Of a stretch of DNA of 64,000 nt, positions 16,890-25,750 are shown one piece after another. Location of the stretch: NCBI GenBank assembly GCA_965215445.1, contig CBDCDT010000002.1:1240001-1304000 (forward strand). Direction: 5' to 3'. The notes under the pieces were generated by a model. That model had not been told where the DNA came from. It was given only the letters and a program-made list of their open reading frames with translations, and did not search any database. Position 1 is the first letter of the stretch; the number at the start of each line of letters is the position of its first letter. A program made the position numbers and the translations under genes. The DNA is from CBDBLK01 sp965215445 (lineage in GTDB: Bacteria > Bdellovibrionota > Bacteriovoracia > Bacteriovoracales > Bacteriovoracaceae).

Positions 16890-17317
16890 ATGAAAACTGA
16901 TCTTCAATCTTTTGATAATGTCGTTATTGACTTAATCGTTTTCTCTGATTCTGAAAACGAGGTTTTAATTCAAAAAAGGTCTCCCCAAAGAAGATTATTT
17001 CCCAATCAATGGGATTTCATTGGGGGCATTTAGAACCAAATGAAAGCATTGAAGAATGTATTTCCAGAGAACTTACAGAAGAGACTTCCATGAAAGTTTC
17101 TTCTGTAAAAAAACAACTATTAACGAAAGAACAAAATGATAGAAACGCAATCAATATGGTCAATGTTGTTCAGGCCAAAGGAAACTTTGTTGCTGAAAAA
17201 GATAAAATTACTGAACACCGATGGGTAACTCAATCGAACCTCGAAGAATTAAAAAACGACCCATGCTGTAGTGATTATATTTTTACGACACTTGAAGAAT
17301 ACTTCAACCATTTATAA
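16890..17317 (+). pseudogene. Nudix hydrolase, frameshifted in the Nudix box
   Basis: From ATG 16890 the frame reads NVVIDLIVFSDSENEVLIQK and WDFIGG, then hits TAG at 17031. Shifting frame at the G5 run (17022-17026) restores GHLEPNESIEECISRELTEET, a textbook Nudix box GX5EX7REUXEE, continuing to a C-terminus at 17317. One missing G (six would keep the frame) explains the break. The family hydrolyses nucleoside diphosphates linked to another moiety. It may be a true pseudogene, a sequencing error in a homopolymer, or a slippage site. A start at 17009 would leave only a fragment without the first two strands. Confidence 0.8.
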
Positions 17318-17334
17318 GTTTTCCAAATTCAAGT

Positions 17335-17364
17335 TTGCCGTAATCTAAACGGCAAGTATTTTTT
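17335..17364 (+). terminator. Intrinsic terminator after the Nudix gene
   Basis: Stem TTGCCGT/ACGGCAA around a short AT loop, then a T6 tract at 17359-17364. Confidence 0.75.
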
Positions 17365-17400
17365 GTCCAAAACGAAATTTTGTAACCGGAGTTATTTTTT

Positions 17401-17667
17401 ATGAAACTTTTTCTTTTGCTATTTTCTTTTTCCACCTGGGGAGAATTTTCTGAACTCTCACAAAAAGAACTTTACCAACACGGCAAAAGGCGACCTTTAA
17501 AATCAAAACTAAAAACCAAGTCCAGGCTAAAACAAAAATTTAGGCCCCGAAAAAACAAAGATGTGGCACTAAAGAAATTGATTGAACAAGATCAAAAAAT
17601 TTTAGGCCTTTTAGAGGCAAGTTCCAAACAACTGGTCATCAAGAGAAAGGAGGAAAAAGGTAGGTAA
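17401..17667 (+). CDS. Small secreted basic protein
   Basis: 88 residues. It starts with a short signal peptide (MKLFLLLFSFSTWG), then a highly basic stretch (KRRPLKSKLKTKSRLKQKFRPRKNK) and a helical tail. A CGGAG precedes the ATG at 17401. Family unknown. It sits between a terminator and a tRNA gene, so it is transcribed alone. Confidence 0.55.
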   Translation: MKLFLLLFSFSTWGEFSELSQKELYQHGKRRPLKSKLKTKSRLKQKFRPRKNKDVALKKLIEQDQKILGLLEASSKQLVIKRKEEKGR

Positions 17668-17679
17668 GGTTAGAAATGT

Positions 17680-17703
17680 GCCGAAATATTGGGATATTTC
17701 GGC
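17680..17703. repeat. 10-bp perfect inverted repeat
   Basis: Arms GCCGAAATAT and ATATTTCGGC with a TGGG loop, 13 bp after the small secreted-protein gene. There is no T run on either side. It may be a terminator of unusual form or a binding site. Confidence 0.5.
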
Positions 17704-17789
17704 CAGATTTAGAAAATACTCCTTCGTGATTTTAAGTAGTTAGAAACATTGAGCTTCGGGTCATTTATTATATTTCGCAACGCGTAAAA

Positions 17790-17866
17790 TGGCGGGAGCG
17801 ACGAGACTCGAACTCGCGACCTTCGGCGTGACAGGCCGATGTTGTAACCAACTCAACTACGCCCCC
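17790..17866 (-). tRNA. tRNA-Asp (GTC), CCA encoded
   Basis: The reverse strand folds into a cloverleaf: acceptor GGGGGCG pairs with CGCTCCC (one G-U), anticodon stem TCGGC/GCCGA encloses CTGTCAC with anticodon GTC, and the T arm GCGAGTTCGAGTCTCGT is present. The 3' GCCA is encoded; total 77 nt. It lies between accessory DNA (on its 3' side) and core genes, the usual setting of an integration site. Confidence 0.95.
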
Positions 17867-17903
17867 GTAAAAGAAACAATATATTTTTTTATGGGATTTT
17901 TCG

Positions 17904-18722
17904 TCAAGGGAGGGTGGGAAAAGAGAGGTAAATGGCCATAAAAATTAGCAGGCCGATGAGTGTGCGGTGAGCGTGCTTGGGGTTGATGCGCGTGCTTAGT
18001 CGCGCTGCGATAAAGGCGCTTGGCCAGCTACTGGCCACTAGCAGCGCTATCACCGCCAGGTTGAGATGGCCCCATTGGAAGGCCTGGAGGGAGATCGGGA
18101 AAGGGGGAAGGGATGGGGCAGGCGTGGCAAGGAGGACGCTCATTCCCGAAAGTGCGCTCAAGGCCATGGCGGGGTTGCTGTAGACGGATAGCCAGGCCAG
18201 CGGCATTTGGTGGAGCAAAATCAAAGTCGGGAGGATGACAAACCCTCCACCGATTCCGGTAAGTCCCGCAATAAAACCGCCGATGCTTCCCGCCGCCAGG
18301 GTGGCCAGAGTTTTGAGGGGAGTGAGGCGAATTAAATGAGGGGCCATTCCAGTTTTCGTGCTGGAAGTTTTGCTTAAGGCCAGTCTTAAAGCAGAAATTA
18401 TCAAAGTTGCCGCCAGGATTTGCTTTAATCCTTGAGTGGAAATTTGCAGGGCCAGTCGGGAACCGAGTTGGGCGCCGGCCACCATGGCAATGCAGAGGGG
18501 CAGCAGGACGCGCCAGTTGGGGATGCGCCGGAGTTTCCAAAAGTGCAAAGTGTTGATGAGACCATTGCAGAAAATGACTCCCAAACAATTGGCGATGATG
18601 GTATGAGGATTCATGCTGGGATAGATGGAGTGGAAGACCGAGGCCATGATGGCGCCTCCGCCGATTCCAAAAAAGGCCGTCATTCCCCCTATCAACATTC
18701 CGGTGAGTATGAGGAGTAGCAT
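17904..18722 (-). CDS. TSUP (TauE/SafE) family permease
   Basis: 272 residues with about eight membrane segments in two homologous halves. Each half opens with the Gly-rich GIGGGAIM (about 19-26) or GLTGIGGGFVILPTL motif of TauE/SafE proteins, which export or import small sulfur-containing or organic anions through the inner membrane. AAGGAGG lies well spaced before the ATG at 18722. It diverges from the SO_0444-type gene across 96 bp, suggesting shared regulation. The substrate is not predictable. Confidence 0.88.
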   Translation of the reverse strand: MLLLILTGMLIGGMTAFFGIGGGAIMASVFHSIYPSMNPHTIIANCLGVIFCNGLINTLHFWKLRRIPNWRVLLPLCIAMVAGAQLGSRLALQISTQGLKQILAATLIISALRLALSKTSSTKTGMAPHLIRLTPLKTLATLAAGSIGGFIAGLTGIGGGFVILPTLILLHQMPLAWLSVYSNPAMALSALSGMSVLLATPAPSLPPFPISLQAFQWGHLNLAVIALLVASSWPSAFIAARLSTRINPKHAHRTLIGLLIFMAIYLSFPTLP

Positions 18723-18818
18723 TTGCCGACCTCCTTCGATAGAGTTGAAATTATGGCCCTTGACTTTTTTGAATCTACCCCGCTTTTCTTAACTTTTTAA
18801 AGGGGAAATAGAGAAAAT

Positions 18819-19853
18819 ATGCAAATTTTAGCGATATTGTGGGATTACCTCTTACAAACGGCCCCTTATTTGCTCTTGGGTCTGGGAGTTGCCGGATGTA
18901 TGCACGCCTTTATCAATGCCGATGCTATCAAGCGTCACCTTGGGGGCCAGGGAACCGGGGCGGTTTTGAAGGCATCGCTGGTGGGTATTCCACTACCTTT
19001 GTGTTCTTGCTCGGTGATCCCCACTGCAGTTGAGTTGCGCAAGGCCGGTGCTGGCAATGGGCCGACATCTTCCTTTCTCATTGCCACCCCCGAGTCGGGC
19101 ATAGATTCCATTTCCATGACTTATGCGATGATGGATCTGCCCATGACTCTGATCCGGCCGGTGGCGGCCTTTTTGACCGCTTTTTTGGCAGGCCTGTGCC
19201 AGAATTTTTGGAACCCCTTCCAGTTTCAAGTGCCGGCCGACTCAGACCAGTGTTGTCCGGCCGCAAACGCAAAACCGCAGGAGGGGAAGGGCAATGCTTT
19301 TCTCGGTGCCCTTCGCTACGGTTATTTTGATTTAGTGGAAGATTTGGCCTTGTGGTTGAGTGTGGGCCTGTTGGCAGGGGGCCTTCTGAGCGCATTGGTG
19401 CCGGCCGATTTTTTTGAAGGGATGAGCGGTTTGGGCGGAAGGCTTTTGGTTTTGGGGGTGGGCATTCCGGTTTATATTTGCGCCTCGGCCACGACTCCCA
19501 TCGCTGCCGCTTTAATTCTCAAAGGCATGAGTCCCGGCACGGCCCTGATTTTGCTTTTGGTAGGGCCTGCCACCAATGTTTCCAACCTCGCCGTTTTACA
19601 GCAATACCTTGGCAAAAGGGGGATTGTGATTAACCTGTTGGTGATTGCCTCGGTGTCGTTTGCCCTGTCCTACGCCATTGATTACGGGTATAATTACTGG
19701 GAGACTTCGCCTTTGGGGGCGAGTGCTCACCATGGTCACGCTTCCGAGAGAGGTTTGATTTTTCAGCTTGCGGCGATAGTATTGACTTTGTTGCTGATTC
19801 GGGGAATGTATAAAGATTGGAAAAAAAAGAGGAGGATAAAATGCGGAATTTGA
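18819..19853 (+). CDS. SO_0444/ArsP-type permease (heavy-metal efflux candidate)
   Basis: 344 residues. The motif PLPLCSCSVIPTAVELRKAGAG (two Cys near residues 65-67) and the second-half VYICASATTPIAAALILKG are the hallmarks of the DUF318/ArsP_1 permease family and its SO_0444 Cu/Zn-efflux branch. There are about eight membrane segments with a loop bearing CCPAAN, and a C-terminal His-containing stretch (HHGHASE) that could bind metal. It overlaps the following lipoprotein gene by 13 bp. Confidence 0.8.
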   Translation: MQILAILWDYLLQTAPYLLLGLGVAGCMHAFINADAIKRHLGGQGTGAVLKASLVGIPLPLCSCSVIPTAVELRKAGAGNGPTSSFLIATPESGIDSISMTYAMMDLPMTLIRPVAAFLTAFLAGLCQNFWNPFQFQVPADSDQCCPAANAKPQEGKGNAFLGALRYGYFDLVEDLALWLSVGLLAGGLLSALVPADFFEGMSGLGGRLLVLGVGIPVYICASATTPIAAALILKGMSPGTALILLLVGPATNVSNLAVLQQYLGKRGIVINLLVIASVSFALSYAIDYGYNYWETSPLGASAHHGHASERGLIFQLAAIVLTLLLIRGMYKDWKKKRRIKCGI

Positions 19854-20044
19854 AAATTTTGAGTTTGATTCTTTGGGGCGTTTTCTTTACTGCCTGCCAA
19901 AGAGAGGCCCCGCCCGAGGCCGAGTGTGGCGACGACCCAGCATCTGCTCAACTGGATTTATCGGCCCAGTCAAACGCAAGTGCCGATGATCCGCTCTTGG
20001 GTGCGGCGGGGTTGCAGGCCAAAGGCGGTTGTACTTTGGATTAG
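19841..20044 (+). CDS. Small lipoprotein
   Basis: 67 residues from ATG 19841, which follows GAGGAGG inside the permease gene. The signal peptide ends in lipobox FTAC (Cys20). The mature part is short, acidic and Ala/Ser-rich, with two further cysteines. It is translationally linked to the permease and may be its periplasmic partner. Confidence 0.65.
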   Translation: MRNLKILSLILWGVFFTACQREAPPEAECGDDPASAQLDLSAQSNASADDPLLGAAGLQAKGGCTLD

Positions 20045-20048
20045 GGGA

Positions 20049-21206
20049 TTAGGCCTTGGCCCTTTCTTCCAGAGATTGCTTGAGCAGATTTTTGGCGATA
20101 ATCATAATCATCACCTCGTTGGTTCCCGCGCCGATTTCGTTGAGTTTGTTGTCTCGCATGAGTCTTTCAACGGGAAATTCGCGGGCGTAGCCGTAGCCTC
20201 CGTGCAGTTGAATGGCGTCCAGGGCGATTTTGGTGGCCATTTTGGGGAGCGCTAGTTTGACCATCGCCGCGACCGTTGGCCCGCGTTCGCCGCGGTCGTA
20301 GCGGTAAGCGGTGTTGTAGAGAAAATTGCGCATCATCTCGGTTTCAGTGGCCATTTCGGCGATCATTTTTTGAATCAGTTGAAAGTTGCCCAGGGTTTGG
20401 CCGAATTGTTTGCGTTGGTTGGCGTAACGCAGGCATTGATCCACGCAGGCCTGGGCGACTCCCAGTGAAATTCCGGCGATGGTAATGCGTTCAATTTCCA
20501 GGTTTTTCATCATGTGATAGGTGGATTGTCCCTCTTCTCCCACCCGGTTGCTGGCGGAAACGGAAACATTATCGAAAATCAACTCTCCGGTGGGAGAAGC
20601 GCGCATCCCCATCTTGTGGATGGGTTTGCCGGTTTTGTAGTGTTTGGCATCCTTTTCAAGAATGAAGGTGGAGAGGTCTTTTTTCTCCGGGCCAGTGCGG
20701 GCGTAAACGTAGGCCAGGTTGGAATACTCGGCGTTGGTAATCCACATTTTGCTGCCGTTTAAAATGTAGTTTTTTCCTTTGAGTTTGGCGCTGGTTTGCA
20801 GGCCCAAGGCATCGCTGCCGTATTCCGGCTCACTCATACCCATGCAGCCAATCCACTCGCCACTGATGAGCTTGGGTAAATACTTGGCCTTTTGTTTGGG
20901 GTCGGCGTTGTTTTGAATGTTGTTGACCGCCAGGATGCTGTGGGCGAGGTAGCTTAAAGTCAGTGCCGGGCAGGCCTTGGCAAACTCCTCCATCACGATG
21001 GTGGCCGCCAAGGCCCCCATCCCGGCCCCGCCGTATTCGGGATCGGCGGTAATGCCCAACACTCCAAGCTCGCCCATTTGTCGAAAGGCATTCAGGTTAA
21101 AACTTTCTTCAGTGTCGTGCTTTTCCGCAAAAGGGGCCATCTCGCGCTCGGCGAAGGCGCGGCAAAGGCCAGTCAATTCCCTTTCTTCAGAACTAAAATA
21201 CCACAT
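20049..21206 (-). CDS. Acyl-CoA dehydrogenase, isovaleryl-CoA type
   Basis: About 385 residues with the full ACAD fold. Family signatures are GCMGMSEPEYGSD, the flavin-contacting WITNAEY, and near the C-terminus QLHGGYGYAREFPVERLMRD followed by EIGAGTNEV. The position that holds the catalytic Glu in MCAD-type enzymes is Ala in IGAGT, while a Glu sits in NLEIERI (helix G), the arrangement of isovaleryl-CoA dehydrogenases. It would oxidise isovaleryl-CoA in leucine breakdown with FAD, passing electrons to ETF. ATG 21206 (MWYFSSEE) is preferred; a TTG at 21248 would add 14 residues. Confidence 0.88.
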   Translation of the reverse strand: MWYFSSEERELTGLCRAFAEREMAPFAEKHDTEESFNLNAFRQMGELGVLGITADPEYGGAGMGALAATIVMEEFAKACPALTLSYLAHSILAVNNIQNNADPKQKAKYLPKLISGEWIGCMGMSEPEYGSDALGLQTSAKLKGKNYILNGSKMWITNAEYSNLAYVYARTGPEKKDLSTFILEKDAKHYKTGKPIHKMGMRASPTGELIFDNVSVSASNRVGEEGQSTYHMMKNLEIERITIAGISLGVAQACVDQCLRYANQRKQFGQTLGNFQLIQKMIAEMATETEMMRNFLYNTAYRYDRGERGPTVAAMVKLALPKMATKIALDAIQLHGGYGYAREFPVERLMRDNKLNEIGAGTNEVMIMIIAKNLLKQSLEERAKA

Positions 21207-21285
21207 GAGCTTAGCGGTCAGAATATAGTGGCCTGGAAAAAATGACAAGAACGCCGCCTAAGGTTAAAATAAAGGAGAAAGGGAT

Positions 21286-23058
21286 GTGGTCATGGCAGAA
21301 CGCAACATTTCCGTGTCGTCAGCAACTCCGCGGCCGACCTTATCGCCTTTGGTTTCTTCAGAAACGCCCACTCCCGCCAGTTCCCTGCAAAAAAGCGATA
21401 TGGATTTCCTTTTTCCGGGGGAAAACTGGTTTTTTTACTGGAGAACCAGCGCTTCTTTGTGGGAGGCAAAGTTAAACCAATGCCCGGTGGGAACCCGGCT
21501 TTGCGTTCCCATTAATTGGGCCTTTCACTCAGAGACTGGTGATACTTTTGATTTTGCCGATACCAGGCCGGAAACCGACCTCAAAAGACTTTTGGAAACT
21601 GCACGCAAGGGGGATAGGGAATTGCTTTTTCTGGTTCCTCTGGGGCCATGTCCTTTTCTTCCCAATGGAGGCCTTCCCGTTTTTTTAGCGCGCATTTTGG
21701 CGATGGATGAAGATGCCCATCCTCAGATTTTTGTGGACGGAGAGGGAAATCTCAACCGCTTTTATTCCTTTTTTGACCAACGTGTATTTAAGGGCTTTTC
21801 CAAATTTGTGCGCCAACTGGGGCGCTATTTTTCCCAGTCGGGAATTAATTGCGATGTTCTGGGATTTCACCCCGGATATTTGAAAGGAGAAGAGTTTCGA
21901 CCCTATTTGCTGGATTCGTCCCGTGCTTTCAAATCGGCACTGGCCCAATATGTGCAAATTCAAAGCAGCGAACAAAACGTGGAACCCACTCCAGAGCACG
22001 GGCAAAAGTGGGAATCGGATTTTGCTGCTACCATTGGAAACCTTTATTACCAGGAGGCGCAGACCGCACTCAAGAGCAACTGGGAAGGTACTATTCATGT
22101 CAATTTTTTGGGAGGGGGGATTCGCTCTCTCTTTGACCGCGCCTTTGAAAATGACAGTGCTCTCAGCTATTTTCTCCCGCTTTTTGAGATGGTTACTCAC
22201 GGGCAATGGCCCAGTTCTGTCCTCTTGCCCGAACGTCTTAAAAAGGGGGCCTTGAAGGCCCTGTTACAAGATATTACCGATCACTCTCCATTGGCGGAAT
22301 TAAAAGGCGGCGAATGTTTGAGTGACGAGGAAGATCGTTCTTTTCAGTGGCCTTTTCTCTTTGAAGTCTATGGTGATTGGGGAGAGAATGGCCTTTTAAA
22401 TTATTTGAGAAAAACTCACCCCGGCCATTTTCGCCATCACTTGCGTACTTGGAAAAATATTGATCGGGGAGAGCGTGGTCTCTATTTTTTTCAGGGGTGT
22501 GATGTCGATGAATCCCTGTTTCGTTATATGCTTAAAATTTTTACCGGCGGGGGAAAAGTCGTTTTGAACAGTTCCGGCATCAAATGCCAATACCTTGATA
22601 GATTCGAGGCCTTTTGCCTAGAAAACGATTTGTTAGTGGAACGGGTAAACTATCATGTAGAGGTTCAAAATGTGACTATGAAAGAGGGTCGTTTTTTAAT
22701 TTTGGATGCAGGTGGTCTGACGGGCAAAAATAGTGACCAAACTTTGGCCTTCTGGCGCAAAATTTTAAAAACTTTTTCCGTGCGCTACCTCCCTATTCCC
22801 GAAGTTGAAGGGGTTTTTCACACTTGGAAATGGAGGGCCACACTTCACCACGAACTCAAGTATGAAGAGATCCGCCGGCTCAGTTTGTACAATCCCACTT
22901 CTTACAAAAAAAAGGTTCGCATCCCCATTCCCAAAGATTTCAGGCTTCTCAAAATTGAAGAGACGGTCAATGCCAAATTCAAAGGCCAAAGCGATATTTG
23001 GGAAATTGAACTTTGGCCCGAGGGAAGTATGGTGATGGATTTTGGGGTTATCTCGTGA
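21286..23058 (+). CDS. GH42-like glycoside hydrolase-fold protein (putative)
   Basis: 590 residues, cytoplasmic. The first 130 residues resemble the start of the GH42/GH35 TIM barrel: a WEAKL, VPINWAFHSETGDTFDF, LKRLLETARKGDRELLFLVPLGP sequence (a barrel strand, then the 'W..h' and 'gp' loops). A later VLGFHPGYLKGEEFRPY could include a catalytic acid, and the C-terminal 200 residues have a beta-galactosidase-trimerisation-like look. The catalytic Glu pair cannot be assigned. GTG 21286 lies 8 nt after GGAG. It probably acts on a beta-linked glycan, at moderate confidence. Confidence 0.5.
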   Translation: MVMAERNISVSSATPRPTLSPLVSSETPTPASSLQKSDMDFLFPGENWFFYWRTSASLWEAKLNQCPVGTRLCVPINWAFHSETGDTFDFADTRPETDLKRLLETARKGDRELLFLVPLGPCPFLPNGGLPVFLARILAMDEDAHPQIFVDGEGNLNRFYSFFDQRVFKGFSKFVRQLGRYFSQSGINCDVLGFHPGYLKGEEFRPYLLDSSRAFKSALAQYVQIQSSEQNVEPTPEHGQKWESDFAATIGNLYYQEAQTALKSNWEGTIHVNFLGGGIRSLFDRAFENDSALSYFLPLFEMVTHGQWPSSVLLPERLKKGALKALLQDITDHSPLAELKGGECLSDEEDRSFQWPFLFEVYGDWGENGLLNYLRKTHPGHFRHHLRTWKNIDRGERGLYFFQGCDVDESLFRYMLKIFTGGGKVVLNSSGIKCQYLDRFEAFCLENDLLVERVNYHVEVQNVTMKEGRFLILDAGGLTGKNSDQTLAFWRKILKTFSVRYLPIPEVEGVFHTWKWRATLHHELKYEEIRRLSLYNPTSYKKKVRIPIPKDFRLLKIEETVNAKFKGQSDIWEIELWPEGSMVMDFGVIS

Positions 23059-23089
23059 AGATGAGTCGTCAAAACGCTGAAATCCTTTT

Positions 23090-23098
23090 TGCTATAAT
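23090..23098 (+). promoter_or_regulatory. Extended -10 promoter element
   Basis: TGCTATAAT is a perfect extended -10 with no good -35. It lies about 100 bp before the ATG at 23196 and supports the shorter start of that gene. Confidence 0.5.
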
Positions 23099-23195
23099 CG
23101 GTCACAGTCAAGGCTTTCATTCGGGGCCTTATCTGTCGGCGGTGTTTGGCCCTTGTGGATTGGTTGAAGCAAGTGTTTGCGCCCAGGTTTTTTTT

Positions 23196-23465
23196 ATGGC
23201 CAAGAAAACACAACCTCAAATTTCAGGGCCAGGCAAAGTCGGCCTTTTTTCCTCTTTGGAAGATATTGAAGAGTTTTGTCGCTTGCTCGCCTCAAAAATG
23301 GATAGTGAGCAGGTTTATCTCATGGATGTCCGGCAGTACGCCGATGCGCTTTCTTGCTCTGAGCATTTAAGTGACCTTCAGCGGGAACTGACCAGAAGGG
23401 GCAAGGCGGTTTATCACAGGCCTCAGTCTTCGAGGTCGGGATTTCTGGACAAAATTTTTTCTTAA
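23196..23465 (+). CDS. Hypothetical protein (89 aa)
   Basis: From ATG 23196 (AGG 8 nt upstream, and downstream of the extended -10) it encodes a soluble protein with a helical core (SLEDIEEFCRLLASKM, LSDLQRELTRRGKAVYHRP) and a C-terminal FLDKIF. Family unknown. An alternative frame just upstream reads MALVDWLKQVFAPRF before the T8 run at 23188-23195, so a frameshift in that homopolymer cannot be excluded. It lies 18 bp upstream of the Rieske gene. Confidence 0.55.
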   Translation: MAKKTQPQISGPGKVGLFSSLEDIEEFCRLLASKMDSEQVYLMDVRQYADALSCSEHLSDLQRELTRRGKAVYHRPQSSRSGFLDKIFS

Positions 23466-23483
23466 TGTTAGAGTGCCCAACCT

Positions 23484-25088
23484 ATGGACGTGCCAACAAA
23501 AATCATCGAGCGGGCAGAATTTGAGAAGAGGGGAAAAAACCTGGTTTTTCGCCAGGGTTCCAAACAAATTCTGGTTTTGGAAGTGGGCGACCAAATCTAT
23601 GCCCTCGACAATCGTTGCCCCCACGAAGGTTATCCCCTTTCTCAGGGGGGGACGGATTCCAAGTCGTGCCTTTTGACTTGCAATTGGCACAACTGGAAAT
23701 TTGACCTCAAAACCGGCGAGTGCACCACTGGCGGAGATAGAGTGAGGACTTACCCGGTGGATGTCCAAGGGGAAACTTTGCGTGTGGATTTAAGTGACCC
23801 CACGCCGGAACAGACTCGCCAAAAATTGGCGGGTGACTTGAAGATTGCCTTTCGAGAGCGCGATTACGGCAGAATTTCTCGGGAGGTTGCCCGTTGGGCC
23901 TTGCATGGGTTTGATCCATTGGAACTTTTGGGAAAGGCCATTTTGTGGTCGCACCAAAAACTGGAGTGGGGTTCTACCCACGCCTTTGCCGCCAGTGCCG
24001 ATTGGGTGGCACTTTATGGCCAGCACGATGAATGGAAGGAGAAAATTATCTGTCTCACCGAAACGATTGATTATATGGCCTTGGATGCTCTAAGGCATGC
24101 CGATTATCCCTTTGCTTCTCCCGCTCAAAATTACGACGAGGATGAATTGTTGGCGGCCATTGAAAATGAAGATGTGGCCCGTGCCGAAGCCCTCGTTGGT
24201 GCGGCCTTTGAAGGCGGCATGAAATTTGGAGATTTAAGTAAGGCCTTTGCCAAGGCCGCGCTGGAACACTACAACGATTTTGGCCACAGTTTGATCTACA
24301 CCGTGAAATCCGAGGAATTGTGCCGGTATTTGAGTGCTCTGCCCGATGCTGTTCAAATTGAGCGCGCTTTATCTTTGAGTCTGGCCAGAAGTCTTTGTTA
24401 TGCCACCAGAGAAGACCTTGTGCCCGAATTTAAAACTCATGCAAAAACTTTAAAGGCCTTGGAGTCTTCCGGGGCGGGACAAAAGGATTGGGACGGGGGG
24501 GAACTAGAACGCATGAATGTGGCCCAAACCGGTACTTGGCTCGAAAATCATTATTCAAAGTACAGTGAGGCCTCTCTCTATCGGGCGCTTTTAAAAGCAA
24601 ACGGTATGAATTTTTTGCGTTACGACCTCGGTTACCAAGCGGCCACCGAAGTCGGTGTTTCTTCCACCGCAAGCTGGCTCAGTTTTACCCATGCACTCAC
24701 TTTTTCCAATGCCGTAAGGAGGGTGTGCGAACGCTTTCCCGAACTTTGGCCATCTGGCCTTGTGCAAATGGGCCATTTTTACGGGCGCAATACGGCCTAT
24801 ATTGATTCCAGCATCCAAATGGAGGATTGGCGGGTCGAATCTCCCGCCGGGTTTCGCGCTCAAACTATCGAGCAGCTTCTCGACCATGGCCTGGCGGTAC
24901 CTATTTTCAGTGCGCACCTGCTCAAAACTTCCCTGGCGATCTTTGAGGAAGCGGGCCAAACTTCAGAAGAGGTGGGGCAGGTTTTGTATGCGGCCCTTAA
25001 TCGTTTTTTGCAATCTCCCCTTAAACAGCGCCACCCACGACGGATGGCCTTTCAGTCTCTTCAACTCGTTTCAAAAGACTTTCAATAA
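23484..25088 (+). CDS. Rieske [2Fe-2S] domain protein with large C-terminal domain
   Basis: Residues 1-105 are a Rieske ferredoxin domain with cluster ligands C45-P-H47 and C66-N-W-H69, in CPHEGYPLSQGG and TCNWHNWKFD. Residues 120-534 are an alpha-helical domain of unknown family, with no Fe(II) 2-His-1-carboxylate signature of the ring-hydroxylating oxygenases that I can place. It is therefore an electron-transfer domain fused to an unassigned module. The stop TAA shares its last A with the ATG of the next gene (TAATG), so the two are coupled. Confidence 0.8.
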   Translation: MDVPTKIIERAEFEKRGKNLVFRQGSKQILVLEVGDQIYALDNRCPHEGYPLSQGGTDSKSCLLTCNWHNWKFDLKTGECTTGGDRVRTYPVDVQGETLRVDLSDPTPEQTRQKLAGDLKIAFRERDYGRISREVARWALHGFDPLELLGKAILWSHQKLEWGSTHAFAASADWVALYGQHDEWKEKIICLTETIDYMALDALRHADYPFASPAQNYDEDELLAAIENEDVARAEALVGAAFEGGMKFGDLSKAFAKAALEHYNDFGHSLIYTVKSEELCRYLSALPDAVQIERALSLSLARSLCYATREDLVPEFKTHAKTLKALESSGAGQKDWDGGELERMNVAQTGTWLENHYSKYSEASLYRALLKANGMNFLRYDLGYQAATEVGVSSTASWLSFTHALTFSNAVRRVCERFPELWPSGLVQMGHFYGRNTAYIDSSIQMEDWRVESPAGFRAQTIEQLLDHGLAVPIFSAHLLKTSLAIFEEAGQTSEEVGQVLYAALNRFLQSPLKQRHPRRMAFQSLQLVSKDFQ

Positions 25089-25750
25089 TGAAAATTGCAT
25101 TTTTACTTTTTTGGAGTTCATTTATTTTTGCGCTCTCGCCTCCCCCCGAGGTTCCCGAGGGTGAACTCATAAAAGAAGATTTTATTTTAAAGACACTGGC
25201 CAAAAAAAAGGGCCAAGTCTGGCCGGAAATTGAAGTTTGGGCCTTTATCCAAGCGCCCACTCTGGTTTCGACGGCCATTTTTGCCGCTTACGATTATCAA
25301 AAAGAGTATATTCCCAATCTTATAAGGAGTGAAGTTGTGAATCAACCTTCGCCCACGGAAGTTCACGTCAGCTACGAATTGGATTTAACCTGGCCGATTC
25401 CCAACCAGCGCTATACCCATGGACACCATCTCTCCAGTCCACAAAAGGAACACTATCGGGTGAGTTGGTTTGTGTTGCAATCCGATTCCATGAAAGCGCT
25501 GAATGGATTTGCCTACTTTCGGCCCTATCAGTTGGGAGGCCGTCAGGGCACTTTGATGACTTACCGATCTCTTGCCGAACCCAAGGCCAGTTGGACGGGT
25601 ATCCTGGGCCGCTTTATGGTCAAGGATGTCGAGCGCAGCTTGCGCACCACTGTTAAGACCATTGAAAACTTGCATGCAGGGAAAAATCCCCTGATCGAGC
25701 GCTACTCGATCAAAATTCGCCGTGCCCTCAACGGGCAAACCGCCTATTAA
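25088..25750 (+). CDS. Secreted START/SRPBCC-like protein
   Basis: 220 residues: signal peptide (MKIAFLLFWSSFIFAL), then a beta-rich domain with TEVHVSYELDLTWPIPNQRYTHGHHL, an aromatic-rich middle and a long C-terminal helix (VERSLRTTVKTIENLHAG). This is the order of SRPBCC/START hydrophobic-ligand-binding folds. It is coupled by TAATG to the Rieske gene. Its TAA stop and that of the opposite-strand repeat gene overlap in the same TTAA. Confidence 0.6.
   Translation: MKIAFLLFWSSFIFALSPPPEVPEGELIKEDFILKTLAKKKGQVWPEIEVWAFIQAPTLVSTAIFAAYDYQKEYIPNLIRSEVVNQPSPTEVHVSYELDLTWPIPNQRYTHGHHLSSPQKEHYRVSWFVLQSDSMKALNGFAYFRPYQLGGRQGTLMTYRSLAEPKASWTGILGRFMVKDVERSLRTTVKTIENLHAGKNPLIERYSIKIRRALNGQTAY

Noticed and set aside
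24430..24672. Opposite-strand frames within the Rieske, GH42-like, ileS and OMP genes
   Set aside because: They mirror codon bias of the real genes on the other strand and lack binding sites and family motifs.
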